Source of the DNA: Gigaspora margarita
Taxonomy: Eukaryota > Glomeromycota > Glomeromycetes > Diversisporales > Gigasporaceae
Assembly (NCBI GenBank): GCA_009809945.1
Contig: WTPW01001587.1
Location: 96,442 to 160,441 of the forward strand
Direction of reading: 5' to 3'
DNA length: 64,000 bases
The notes beneath the pieces were generated by a model, which saw only the letters and a program-made list of their open reading frames with translations, ran no database searches and was not told where the DNA came from. This document shows, piece by piece, positions 45,755 through 57,858 of this stretch (positions within the stretch are counted from its first letter, which is position 1; each line of letters begins with the position of its first letter). Both the position numbers and the translations under genes were made by a program.

Positions 45755-46116
45755 GGGTTTGGGTCAGAATCCCGACAAACAGAATCCCGACAGGTCATAA
45801 TCCCGACAAAAAAATCCCGACAATCAAAAATCCCGACAAATCCCGACAATTAAAAAAGTGTTCGTTGAGCAATTTTACTATATAATCGCCTAAACCCAAA
45901 CCCTAACCTAGGCGCACACCCTAACCCTAACCTATGCACTCACCTAACCCTACCCTAACTTAAATAAACTTTATAATTTTTTGTTGTCGGGATTTGTCAG
46001 GATTTTTACTGTCGGGATTTTTTTGTCGGGATTTGTCACGATTTTTACTGTCGGGATTTTTTTGTCGGGATTATGACCTGTCGGGATTCTGTTTGTTGGG
46101 ATTTTGACCAGCACCC
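45755..46116. mobile_element. MITE with TCCCGACA subterminal repeats and telomere-like core, 9-bp target duplication
   Basis: AATTTAAAT at 45746-45754 and 46117-46125 flanks GGGTTTGGGTCAGAATCCCG and the mirrored GGGTGCTGGTCAAAATCCC. About six TCCCGACA copies on the left arm and six TGTCGGGA copies on the right arm are arranged symmetrically. The centre (45890-45955) is a tract of CCCTAACCCTAACC-type repeats with GCGCACA interruptions. The 9-bp duplication suggests Mutator-class mobilisation. Confidence 0.88.
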
Positions 46117-46797
46117 AATTTAAATGACCTTATCTGTTATACTGTAAATATAATCCGAATTTGATAAAAAATTTTTTGGAACACATGTGAAGATAGAGGA
46201 CGTTCAGCTCACATTGCTCAGATAGTATAATACCATAATAAGGTAGCTGCGTGACACAGTCACGCTAAAACCAGAAACGTAAATTAGGTTTTTTTTTTGT
46301 TTTCATATAATTAATTATTCTAATATAATTAGTAGTGGTTTTTAAATTTACTTATTTGATAATAATTATTAATAAAAGTTAATTATAAATATAAAATAAA
46401 AAGTTATTTTTGTAGGACTAAATATAAATTAGTATTATATCGTTTAAATTTTTTTAACTATATATGAATTGATTTATTAGATTTTGAATATTAATAGATT
46501 ATCATTTATTTAATTTTGATTTTATATTGCAGTTTGTATATACATATTTGATTTAATCAATTAAAAAGGTTTTAAGTTCAAAAAAAATTAAATAATATAA
46601 AATTTAAATTTTGAATTATTTTGGCATAATACAATTGATGTGGGTTTAATTTGATTTTTATAATAAGTAAAATATGTGTATTTTATATAATATGTTTTTA
46701 GACAAGGCATTAATTAGTTTGTATTAACGAAAAAAAACAAAATATATAAAAATAAATTTAATATTTTTATAAATAATAAAAATTATTTTAAAAAATT
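46117..46797. other. No gene; candidate Helitron 3' terminal hairpin
   Basis: AT-rich sequence. The only notable structure is a 7-bp-stem hairpin at 46249-46265, described separately. It lies downstream (minus strand) of the Helitron stop codon. Confidence 0.4.
46249..46265 (-). terminator. Hairpin GCGTGAC-tgt-GTCACGC, candidate Helitron 3' end signal
   Basis: A perfect 7-bp stem with a 3-base loop stands out in AT-rich sequence ~530 bp past the Helitron stop codon. Helitrons end with a short GC-rich hairpin about 10 bases before a CTRR terminus. No convincing CTRR is at that distance, so the assignment is weak. Confidence 0.35.
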
Positions 46798-47382
46798 TTA
46801 TAAATTTTTAGTTTCTTCAGGCCAGTAATTTAAGTCTTCTGTTTTTTTTGCACAATCATTCAAGCAATTGATTTCTGTAATCAAAGTTAAAGGTAATTTT
46901 GTATCCAATATTGACTCATTAAAAGGTCGTAAGATAAGTAAGTCTTCTAGTTTTTGAACTCGAGAAAGCATAATATATGTGCTATTATATGTATTATGTT
47001 TGATAAATCAATAATTGTTTTACCTAGATTACGACCTTGATATTTAAAATCTGTGAAAGCATAAGCTAGAGTTAAAGGAAGCTGGAGTCATTGAAAATTT
47101 CTTTTTATCTTAGATCCATCGGTTTTTCAAGTAGAGTATACACAGCTTCGTTTAATTGGATATATAGGAACATGATTAGAAGGTAAATTGTTATATTTAT
47201 TTGATTTAGGTCAATTAGTTCTATAACTACATATTTTGGTGGTTTTTTAAGCATAATAGATTTTTTTCTTGAGAAAATAAATCAATAGAATCTTTATCAA
47301 TAATTATTTGTTTAATTTTCCACTAGCACCATTTGCTATACCATCATTTATGCATATATTGGTAGTTAAATTAACTTTCATA

Positions 47383-48345
47383 CTGTTATCCTATATCTAC
47401 TTCTTTTAAGATAGTAGTTAACTAGAGTGACCTTAGGTAGTGATCACTTTGTGTAACCTCACTTGTTACTGTGATTTAACTAAGTCGAAAGGCGTTTTTC
47501 AAGAAAACTTAACAAAGAAGATTTATGGTAATTTGCAATTATGAAAAAGGCAACAATTAAAAGTATATGAAGATACTAGTAACTGTTTAATTTGTGTAGT
47601 AAATAAATGTTTTATTTATTGAAAGAGTATGAAGACTCGATGTTGAACTTGGGGTCCACATCGGCTGCTTTTATACATTTTTGTTTTTCACAAATGTAAC
47701 GGGCTATATGGGATCTTTGCTAGGAAAATCACCCTTCGACATTTTCTGATCAGGCTAATTCGGGCAAACTTAAACAAACATGCCGGTTTTTATTTGCATG
47801 CAAATCATCTTTTGACTTTAATGATTCGAAAGTTTATTTGATGATTATTGAATCAATAAAGGCAAAAGATGATTTACATTTATATAAGAACTGGCATGTT
47901 GCTCTAAATTTGTCCGAAATTGCCTGATCAGAAAATGTCGAAGGGTGATTTTCCTAGCAAAGATCCCATATCTATTACATGTGCAATAAATGCTATATCT
48001 ACTACTAATAAAATATATAGTATAAATAGTATAAATGTAATATATGAAATAAATGACATATGTGTTATAAATAAAATATAGAGTATATATGCTATAAATA
48101 TGACATGTTTTATAAATGCCATATATGCACTTTGGCGCGCAGTAGATCTCTTAGCCAATCAAATTGTAGATCCTATACTTGATTATTCATTGGTTCCGAT
48201 CTTGGCAACCAGTGGTCTTACAGGAATGCTCTATAGCTCATTCGAACCGTCTCGTCGAGCTGAGTCGAATGGTAGTTGTTTCATCGAATTCCAATCACTA
48301 GATCAAGAGTTATGCCCGTTTTTGTGTATTTTCATAGGTCAACAG
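47383..48345. mobile_element. 700-bp TA-flanked element, copy 2, inside the Helitron helicase
   Basis: CTGTTATCCTAT at the left and (mirror) CTGTTGACCTAT at the right, flanked by TA (47381-47382, 48346-48347). The body matches 32757-33456. Removing it restores the helicase reading ...TIGMKVNLTT... across the junction. A ~256-bp MITE is nested in it. Confidence 0.85.
47713..47968. mobile_element. Nested MITE, TGGGATCTTTGCTAGG family (well preserved)
   Basis: TGGGATCTTTGCTAGGAAAA is mirrored perfectly by TTTTCCTAGCAAAGATCCCA. The arms continue through CACCCTTCGACATTTTCTGA and its mirror. It is absent from the copy of the host element at 32757-33456, so that copy is the empty site. A diverged relative is at 7560-7768. 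Confidence 0.85.
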
Positions 48346-51300
48346 TACCAATAGTAAGAGGTAATATACCTAAAGTGCATTTTCATTTGTATCAGATACA
48401 GATAAAAATTTTTACGTATGCTTTCAGTTAAAGGTTTTTGATAGTAAGTATCTTCTGAGCAGGAATATACAAGTATTTGATTTTGTTTTTGAGCAAATTC
48501 TATTGTAGATTCTAAATTTAATTGAACACGTAAATCATTTCATGTAACCAAAAAAGTAGCATTTTCCCATTCTTTACTTTTTATTTTATCATCACTAATT
48601 ATTCTTGATCACAATGCTTCTCGCTGATGTTCACTTAAATTTCTAGTACATAAATTTTCTAGAATGCTTGCATAAAAAGTGTTATTTATTTGACGCATTG
48701 GTTTTGTCAAATATATAACATTTTTAACACTTAGCCACAAATTTCTTCCTATAGCATTCATTACAGTACGATTATTAATAGAAGTACTAGTTAAATTATA
48801 TTTACATTTATTTGAATTAGAATTTGTTTCAATATTATCAAATGTTTGAAATTCATAGGATAGATTAATATTAGTTATTTTGTTTGGAATATATAAAGCA
48901 GGATCAAGAACTAGAGGTAATTGTATAAAATCTCCAGAAAAAAGAATGTTAAGTCCAGCAAAGGGAATAGATGAGTCAGAAGATTTAATAATTTTTAAAA
49001 AAGTATGAAAACAAGCCATAAGTAATCTGACCAATCATTGAGATTTCATCTATAATTATATATTGTATTTTATTCCAAAATTCCTGTAATTTAAGCAAAG
49101 ATTCTCCTGTAAGGTTTACACTATTATAATAATATTCATCAAGTCCAAATCCATATGTAGAGTGGATAGCATACCCATTTATATTTGCTGCAGCAATTCC
49201 TGTAGGTGCAAGAACAATAATAGAGTCATTTTGTCATGTAAGATTGAAATAGAAACAAATTGCATGAATAACTCTTGATTTTTCAACTCCACCTGAGCAG
49301 TTAAAAATAGTAATAACTGAGCTAGTTTAATATTATTATTAGGTTGGTTTCTTTGTCAATGATCACAAACAAGAAAATAAGCTTTCCATTGTTCATTGTT
49401 TAATCCTGTAGCACATTGTTTTAGATAATCTGTATCTTTAATTATTTTTGCTTCAGGATATAATGAATTAGAATAATTTTTTGACTTATTTTGACTAGAA
49501 TTATCAGGAGCATGTTTTTGAGGCATTGCTTTTCTAATTGAAATTAAATCTTGCCAAGTTTTAAGAAGATAGTTATCATAATCATTACTTAAACGAATTT
49601 TATCTTCTTTGGCCCAATTATAATTTCTAATATAATTAGTTATAATATTTGGTAAAATATTTAAATTAAAATCAAATTGATTATTTAAAAGAAATTTTCT
49701 TCTAATATATAAATAGTTCATTGTAGTATTAACTATGTTTATATTTTTTAATCCAGATTTAATTACTTGTATTGGATCAAGTTGTACTATAGAGTTTTTA
49801 TATGAAGTATTTATTATTTGATCATTATTATCATCATCTGTAAGAAAATCTATATCATCATTATTAAGTTCAAATTCAGTTGATGTACGATTAACTCATT
49901 GAATTTTTGCATATATTGGATTATGTTTTGCTTTTTAACATAATTCATGATCTAAAGCTGTTTCTTCTGAACATTTATGTATCAATTCTATATTGTTAAT
50001 CATTGTTTTAAGTCTCAAAGATAGCAAAGGATCATCTAAAAAAGATTTACAAGCTTCTGCCCATGTGATATGGGTTTTTCTAAGATCAAGTACATTGGTC
50101 CATGGCCTGAAAAGAAGAAGAATACATAATCTATAATGTTTAGCATTTTCAATATCATCTTTTTTTGGTATTCTTTTACCACAAAGTACAACTATTCTTT
50201 TTGTTTCACATTTACGATATATTTGCAAATGAGTTTTACATTGTGGATGAACATTTTTGTAATTTTGAATTTGTTCATTAGTAAAATCATAACCTTGAAA
50301 AAAAAAGCGATCAACAAGTCCTGTTCTATCTCTTGAATGTTGAGTTGCTAGCATAGTTAAATCAGGTGAACTTATAGAAATTTTATGAATTGTAGAAGCA
50401 TAATCATAAAGACACATATTATGCAAATTAGAATTTTGGAATTAATAGTCAATTTGAAGATTTGTTGCTATTAAATTTTCATTAGAAGAGCTTATTAATA
50501 AAGACTCATTAGTTGAATATCTATATCTATATCACTGCTTATTTCTAAATCATCTAGTTCATCAAATACATTTTGATATTTAGCCCATTCTTTAACTAAA
50601 TAATATTCAAATAATTGAATATATATATGAGTAAATTTACACAAATAATTGAATATTATATGCGTAAATTTACATGGAGTATAATGATCTTTAATTCCCA
50701 ATAGATATGCTGATACTTGTGGACTAGTAAATTCAGTTTGAGCTGCCATTTTATTAAGAAAATTTACAACTAGCTTGTGGGAATGATCAACTATATTAAG
50801 AGAAACATCATTAGAAGCTTTTTTTAAATAAGTTTCAAGTGTAGCAGAACATAGTAAAAATGAACTATGAGTATTTAAATCAGCTTTTGTAATATATTCT
50901 ATAATATAGTAAATATAAGCTAGAGCAAATTTTTTTGCAGAAATAAACTTTATATCATTATTTTCTCGACATGCTGCAGTAATATATGGATTATGGTTAT
51001 TAATAAAAGTATTAGTGCATTGAAGCACAATTTTACCTTGTTCTAGAAAAATAAAGGCTGGAGGATCAACTAATTCTCTAGGAAAATCAAATCTACAATT
51101 TTTTTGTAGTCCACAATTATATTTTTTGCATGATCTAGTACAGTGTTAACATAAAGTGTGTTTGGCAATTGCAAGTAGATCTAAATGTAATTTTTCATCA
51201 AAATTAGGTAAATTAGAATTTGGCTAAGATCTTCTTTAATAATATTATCAAGATATAAAAGTAAACATTGGCAAAAATCATTATTATTCTTTAGTTGTTG

Positions 51301-53539
51301 ATATAATTCAATTGGATCAGGTGAGCCATAAAGCTATAAAAGCAAATAACAATGAGGAGTTCCACGATCTTGATATTCAACAACTCCATAATAATTTTTA
51401 ATATTACCAAAAACTTTACCATCTTCATTAAGATATCCAATTATAGTTTCTAAAATATAAGTAATAGTAATATTAAAATATTTTGCAACAATAGAAGGGT
51501 CTAAATGAGCAAGCTGTGCATGCTCTGTAGCTTTTGAAAAGTTTTTAGGTAATAGTTTATCATAATCTATTTCTTTGTCAGCATATAATTTTACTATTGG
51601 GCTATGTAAATCAGTAGGATTTATTGTTATAAACAATGAAGGCATACCATTATGCATTGTAACAGCAAATATTTCATTATGCATAGCCCACTGTAATTGA
51701 TATGACCCATTAATTTAGAGCCTGCAGAATTAACATTTTGTAATAATTCAATAATTGCAGAGTTTGTTATATTTTGTTTATTTTGTATTTGAGCAACAGC
51801 TAGTTCTATATCTTCAGCTTTAATTGATGAAAGTAAATTAATAGAATGTTTAAAAGAAGAAGTTTTGGTCAGGTTATAAGATTCAGTATGAACTTCTCTT
51901 CATTGCAAAATATTGAAGGCAATAAAAATAAAAGATTGATGTTGGCAGAACTTAGAATCTTTATGATGCATAAGATAATCAAGATACTCTTTTAATAGGA
52001 CTCGTAGAAGTCTATCTTCATGACCTCCTATACCATATAGAAAAAGAACAAAAAATCTAGCTGGAAATAGTGATGCATCTGTATATTCATTTAGAGGTTT
52101 GTTACCATGTGGCATACATATAATTGGGGTTTGTAAATTACTAATTTCTATTTTTTTTTGTTTATATTATCAGTAGTTGGTTGATTTTCTGTTTGATAAT
52201 TAGATTTATTGATAAGCTTATGAATAGAATGTAATGTTAATTCATTTTCAGATATTGGAACATTATCTGCATGTACAAAACCAGAAGGTCTAAGTTCATA
52301 TATATTGTTATTTTTATTATTATCTGTAGCTGAATTAATTTCATCATCAGTATTGTCATCAGATTCATCTAGAGGATCATGAATATAACTAGTATAATGT
52401 TCTATCTCTCACAAATCAATATTTACAAAAGTAGTTGTTAATAATAATGACTCAGAAATCTCTCCTTCTGGTAAATTATTTAGTGCAGCTTTATCAAATT
52501 TAAATTGTTTAAATAAAATATTATGTTCAAAAAACCAATAAAGAGCTGCACTAACCTTGCTTTTTCGAATCTGAAGTATTTTTTTAAAATAATCATTAGG
52601 AGAGTTTTTTTGTCCAACAAACACAATTTTCAAATATTCACATAGTTTAAAAATTGGCAAAGGTAAAACTTTTAATAGTGAAGATTGATTTTGAGAAAGA
52701 GTTATGACATGTCCTTGGATATTATAATGAGTATGTCTTCTTTTTGTTATTTGAATAATATTCACACATGGGTAACCTGGAGAAATTAAAAGTTGCTCTG
52801 GTATAGTTAAATCTTGAAGACATAGTGGAGTAGGACCTATTCACATATTATTTGCTAATGATAATAGTGGTTGTTTATTTTTTTTATATAATTATAGCAA
52901 AATAATTACAAATTTGTAATTTGAATGGGTTATTGTAATGTTCAATTTCATTTATATATTGATAGTTATTATTCAAGCAAATAAATCTTGCATGATCAAA
53001 AAGAACTTTAAATTCAATACTATTAATATATAGATGATTATAAGCAAAATCAATCTCAAATGTCAATGCAGTAAGATGAATTGGTGCTTTTATTAATGAA
53101 ATATTAATGTCTTCTACATGAACTTCTTCAAAATCTTTGATACAAAACATTCTTGAACAGATAGCACACGTTAATTCTTATAAATTATCTATGCTGATCT
53201 TTTTACAAAACTTAGCCAAAGCATTCTTAGCAATATTTGTATCTATCCTTTGTGGCCAGTTAGAATATTTTTATTCAATTCATTAAACTCTTCATCTAAC
53301 TCTAAAATATGTAAAGGGATATTTGCAGCTCTTGCTTGTTCATCTTTTGCAAGATGATCAGTTGTCTTTTTAAGTTTTTTCTGTTTATGAAAGAGTCTTA
53401 TATGCTCTTTAGATTTGTTATTTTCTACTTCACGAAACTTTGTATTTGTTCGTTTGAACTTAAGTTGGTCTTTGATTTTTTCTTTTCTAATTTCTCCTCT
53501 AGTTTTAACAATAGTCATATTAGAAGTAGAATATAGCAA

Positions 53540-54904
53540 ATTATGATAGAAAGGTGTTATTAGAATAAATTAATGAAGTATGAATTAGAGTAATCACGTG
53601 CTTATTAGATAATGAAATCCTTCAATATTTAGATATTAAATCAAGTAAAATTTATTATATAGATTTTTTTGTTTAGCCAAATTTTGTTTTATATAATGAT
53701 TATATTGTATATAAAAAATCTAAAATAAGTATAAATAAAAAACAGTTAAGATTAAAAACAATTATGCAATTAAAGGAATATAACGATATAATTGGTTTCA
53801 CGATTATTATAATATCTCGATAATTTTGCCTTTTTAATATAAAATAAGATTAAGTGCCTTAGACAGATTTTAATTGAATTATATTTATAAAATGGAAGTT
53901 AATTCACAGTGTTGAAAAGGAAAACATCTAAAATAAGAAAAATTAATGATAGAAAAACACAAATCATAAATTTTATCTAATCTAATACTACAATTTTTCA
54001 TTTCATTCTTCACTCTGTAGATCTTTTCATCATTTGGAATTCATGACTACTGATCCATATTCATTACCAATCTGCAAATTGAATCGTCAATTATTGTATT
54101 TAAAGTGGTTAATCCGAAGGAAATAATCTTCTAGTTTTTTTTATCAGTTTGATCACTATTAATAATTATTAGTTAAGTTCATTAGATCAAAAACTTAAAT
54201 ATTTATTTTATCTTTTATCCTTTAGATCTTATCATCATTTGGCATTCACAACTATCATTTCATCATCCATCATTAGTAACCAATTTTAGATTCAATATTT
54301 GCATATGTGGTTAGTTTGAAGGAAATGATCTTTCTATCCATACTACAATTTCACTGCAACTTATTAATCCTTTCTTTATTTATCATTTTTTATCACTTTG
54401 TGAAACAATTCTTTATTCAGCAATCATCCTTTTTTTTCAGATATAGTTGTTATACAAGTTTATCAAAGGCTAAAAAAATTATCAATATAATAACCAGTAG
54501 AACTAAATAATATTTATTTTATCCAATACTAAAATTTTTCAGTTGATTCATTAACCTGTAGATAAATTTGCCATTCACAAATTGCCACATTTAACTATGC
54601 ATAATCTTCATTTCTAACATCAAACATCTTCAACACTAATTTAAATTTATCATTATTGCTGTAATATCATGCACTTGGTATGATAATTTCAATGTAATTA
54701 ACTCAACTGACCACATACTGATTGCCAGAATTATGACAGTAACTCGTGTTAGAAATAAATACCTTGTTGTAATATACCTAAGTAACAATAAGAATATATT
54801 ATTATTAGCAGTATTAAAGTATTAATTGTATAATCATATTTGAAATTCTACTTATCTTAATAAACATATGATTTCATTATAAATCTGTTATCACTTCTCC
54901 AATA
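53540..54904. other. No gene; diverged ~200-bp direct repeats upstream of the Helitron frame
   Basis: Segments at about 54000-54140 and 54200-54350 share CTTTAGATCTTATCATCATTTGG-like and GGTTA(A/G)T(C/T)(C/T)GAAGGAAAT phrases, with a weaker third copy near 54530-54600. This may be the Helitron 5' region, but no TC terminus could be fixed. Confidence 0.45.
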
Positions 54905-54907
54905 CAT

Positions 54908-55590
54908 CCTGGAATGGCGTTAGTCAGTGTCCAATACTGCATAAAGCAAAATCACCACAAAATGATAGGTAGAGTTTAGATGTGAATCCTGAATTTTGCA
55001 GGTTATGGTACTAAATTAGCCTGTCCAACGTAAAGCAAAGTAACTGAGTAGATAAAAATTTTTTGTTACAGCTAAAATAGGAAATCGATTAAAATCATAA
55101 ACAATCTACACTTATATGCATTACTGGATTTAACTGAACTGCCGCAGGCTTATCCATCTTAGATTTGCAAATTATAATCAAATTCGCAAACATGCTGTTA
55201 GTCAGTATCCAATACCGCATAAAGCAAAATTGCCACAAAATAAATAGATAGAGTTTAGATGCGAATCCTTGATCTTGCAGGTTACAGTACTGAATAAGCT
55301 TGTCCAATGTAAAAGCAAAGTAAGGGCTGTGTCATTAATCACCTGATTATTTTTTATTAAAGGCCTACCCTCCTCCCCCCTCTTTAATATAGATTTGGTT
55401 ATGTTTCTATATATAATTTCAACATTTTTTACCCCCCCTCCCCCCCTAAAAAATCACTTAATTTTTGTCACTCCCCTGACTGAGTAAATAAAAATTTTGT
55501 CACAGCTACAATAGAAAATTGTTTAAGATCATATACTCATATGCATTACCAGATTTAACTGAGGCTTATTTATCTTAGATCAGTTAAATT
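54908..55590. repeat. Tandem duplication (~290-bp unit), second unit carrying a MITE
   Basis: Unit 1 (about 54908-55195) and unit 2 (about 55196-55590) share GTTAGTCAGT(G/A)TCCAATAC, GTAGAGTTTAGATG, TTGCAGGTTA and GCATTACTGGATTTAACTGA-like stretches. Unit 2 is longer because of the element at 55324-55476. Sequence differences of several percent show that the duplication is not recent. Confidence 0.82.
55324..55476. mobile_element. PIF/Harbinger-like MITE in tandem unit 2 (TAA duplication)
   Basis: GGGCTGTGTCATTAATCAC at the left is mirrored by AATTTTTGTCACTCCCC at the right, with C-rich tracts just inside as at 2024-2555. Unit 1 has AAAGTAACTGAG uninterrupted. Unit 2 has AAAGTAA, the element, then TGACTGAG, so TAA was duplicated and one base later changed. 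Confidence 0.85.
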
Positions 55591-55798
55591 TTGCAAACTA
55601 TCATACTACCAAAGCACCCAATCATAATCAAGATTTTGTATATGAATGCAAAACTCTGTAGAACCATATACTTCGTACATTGTACAATGTTCCTGGTATA
55701 TAAATTTTTGATGAAAAACCTTTTCCATTTAATCAAAAAGAAATGTGGTGAATTATAAGCAAGGCAAAACCAATAAAAACAAGACAATTATCTTTTAT

Positions 55799-56115
55799 CG
55801 CTAGTGCGATATATTACTAGCCTCTGATTGACCAATCTTTTTGTTTGTTTTAATTTTTATATTAATCAAAACAAAACAAATAGCAGCCAGGTTAAGGTTA
55901 GGGTTAGGGTTTAGCAGGAGCAATAGTTAGATAATCTCCTAACCCAAAATTTTACAAGGAATTTTTTTTGTTAAGAAAAAATTGTAGTTTCATAGTCAAA
56001 ATTTTAAGTTAGAAGTAATTTTTTAAAAAATAACTGTTTTGCTTCAATTTCACATTACACCTGATCCTGCATCCCAATTGGACAATTAGAGGGTGGCAAA
56101 GCATTGCACTGGCGA
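55799..56115. mobile_element. MITE with TCGCTAGTGCGAT ends and telomere-like core
   Basis: TCGCTAGTGCGATATATTAC is mirrored by a diverged GCAAAGCATTGCACTGGCGA. Further in, CTCTGATTGACCAAT is mirrored by ATTGGACAATTAGAG. The centre has GGTTAAGGTTAGGGTTAGGG. The interior AAAATTTTAAGTTAGAAGTA also occurs in 20891-21206, so the two are related. Confidence 0.75.
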
Positions 56116-56506
56116 TGAATTATAACTCTCTAAAAACAAAAGCACCTACCAGTATAATAATAATAGGCAATGATCAGCTATATAGTCAAAAAAGATTGAA
56201 GAGAATTAACCTAAAGCATTTTTATTTAGTCGAATTATTGACTTTATTTGAGGTAATTAGCTGCCTATTTTTTTTGTTAAAATGCATCAAAAAACCCAAA
56301 TTTGTATCATTTAATATATAGAAATTGATGTTCCTCTGTTACGCTTCAGATCAATAAAGCTTATATATATGTATCTTTACAAAGAAAAACAACATAATCT
56401 TTATCATTTGTTCTTTCTTGCAAATGTTTTACATATATATGCACATATTTTTTTATTTGTTCTATTATTAGTAGGCTAGAGCTAATGCCAATTTGTAATA
56501 GCATAA
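56116..56506. other. No gene seen
   Basis: AT-rich sequence with one short open frame (56115-56321) lacking any recognisable domain. Confidence 0.45.
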
Positions 56507-56685
56507 CCATTTGAAGTTAATTTTTGGTTAACTTCACTTTCCAGGACTTTCAGAAGAAGAGGGCAAATGAAATGGACATATAAAATGAACAAACTCCTTT
56601 TAATATATTAAATCTATTATAATGAATTGACTTCAAGTTAAATTTAGCCTAGAGATTAGGTCAGATAAATTTGATTTAGTAGTTA

Positions 56686-56917
56686 GGCCAGACCAAGTTG
56701 ATTATGTATTTTACATTACCCCACCCCTCTCATAGTAAAAAAAATTTTGATAAATATACATAGGACTACAGAATATTTCAAAAAATTTGTATGCAGTCAT
56801 GAAACAAATCAGAAAATTTTTTTTTGAAAAAAAAAATTTTTTAAAAATTTTACTATGAACTACCCTTTCTGGAGAGGAGAGAGAGGTAATGTAAAACACT
56901 AATCAACTTGGCCTGGT
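56686..56917. mobile_element. MITE related to 36356-36616
   Basis: GGCCAGACCAAGTTGATTAT at the left and a diverged mirror AATCAACTTGGCCTGG at the right, preceded by TTA. The interior TGAAAAAAAAAATTTTTTAA and the opposing (C)n/(G)n-like arms match the other copy. Confidence 0.7.
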
Positions 56918-57359
56918 TTTAATATTACATTCCTTTTATAAAAGAGAAGAAAAAATAATAGAAAATTAAATAAATAAATAATTATATAATACATTCATCC
57001 AAGAAAAAGGACTTCGTATGTCTGTACGCGTGATATAGTGATCAGATTTGCATTATTTTAAAGTATGTATGCTACAAAACAGAATTTTTGGGTTTAGATT
57101 GAATGCAAATTTTGTCCCTCATTGAATGAAATAAATTATTGTTCAGTTGGCTTATAAATTAATGTAAAGTATCAATTCAAATAATTGGTTTTTAATTGTT
57201 TTTTCATAAAAGTTAAATATTTATTTAAATATTTTTTCTTACTTATCAATACTAGTTCTCTAGCTCTTCACAATCCAATAAAAAAACATTTTAGAAGCTC
57301 TTTTTCAACAGTTTTCTTGAATCGTTATATCGCAAACTGAAATAAACATATATCTTATT

Positions 57360-57858
57360 TTTTTATTAGTTATTTTTTTTCTTTTTTTTTAAATTTTATT
57401 TTTTACCTTTTTTTTTTAATTCAGTTTAATTTTATTTTTTAAATTAATTTTTTTATTTAATTTTTTTCTCTTTTTGTTTAAATTTTATTTTTTGTTTTTA
57501 ATTCAGTTTAATTTTATTTTTTAAATTATTTTTTTATTTTAAGTTGTATTTTATTTTATTTTATTTTATTATTTTTATTTTTTAAATTATTTTTTTTATT
57601 TTAAGTTGTATTTTATTTTATTTTAAATTATTATTTTTATTTTAAATTAATTTTTTTTTATTTAAAGTAATTTTTTTTATTTTAAATTATTTTATTTTTT
57701 AACTAATTTTTTTTTATTTTAAATTAATTTTTTGTTTATTTTAAATTAATTTATTTTTTATTAAAAATTAAATTATTTTTTTTATTTTAAATTAATTAAT
57801 TTTTATTTTAAATTATTTATTTTTATTTTAAATTAAATTAATTTTTTTTTATTTTAAT
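57360..57858. repeat. Low-complexity TTTTTATTTTAAATTAAT tract
   Basis: About 500 bp of T runs separated by ATTTTAAATTAA-type phrases. It resumes after the hairpin at 58403 and continues to about 58580. Confidence 0.85.

Larger units (their letters stand above)
46798..53539 (-). pseudogene. Helitron RepHel (DUF6570-like, Rep HUH, Pif1-type helicase), disrupted
   Basis: Minus strand from ATG 53539: a basic coiled N-terminus (EIRKEKIKDQLKFKR, NKNILTGHKG), then a region with FCIKDFEEVHVEDI, PTPLCLQDLTIPEQLL and ITKRRHTHYNIQGHVITL (DUF6570-like). Next come MPHGNKPLNEYTDASLFPAR (Helitron-like N domain) and the Rep core with YQDRGTPHCYLLL near 51334, where the expected PHxH motif has Tyr for the second His, then LAYIYYIIEYITK with candidate catalytic tyrosines. 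The helicase has a damaged Walker A (GGVEKSR near 49290), Walker B IIIDEISMIG near 49050, ILFSGDFIQLP near 48930 and the C-terminal motif STYIMLSRVQ near 46975. Stop codon 46798-46800. Numerous stops and frameshifts, plus the 963-bp insertion at 47383, make it dead. Confidence 0.92.

Noticed and set aside
45890..45955. Interstitial telomere or chromosome-fusion scar
   Set aside because: The CCCTAA-like tract lies exactly at the centre of a MITE with intact target duplication, so it belongs to the element.
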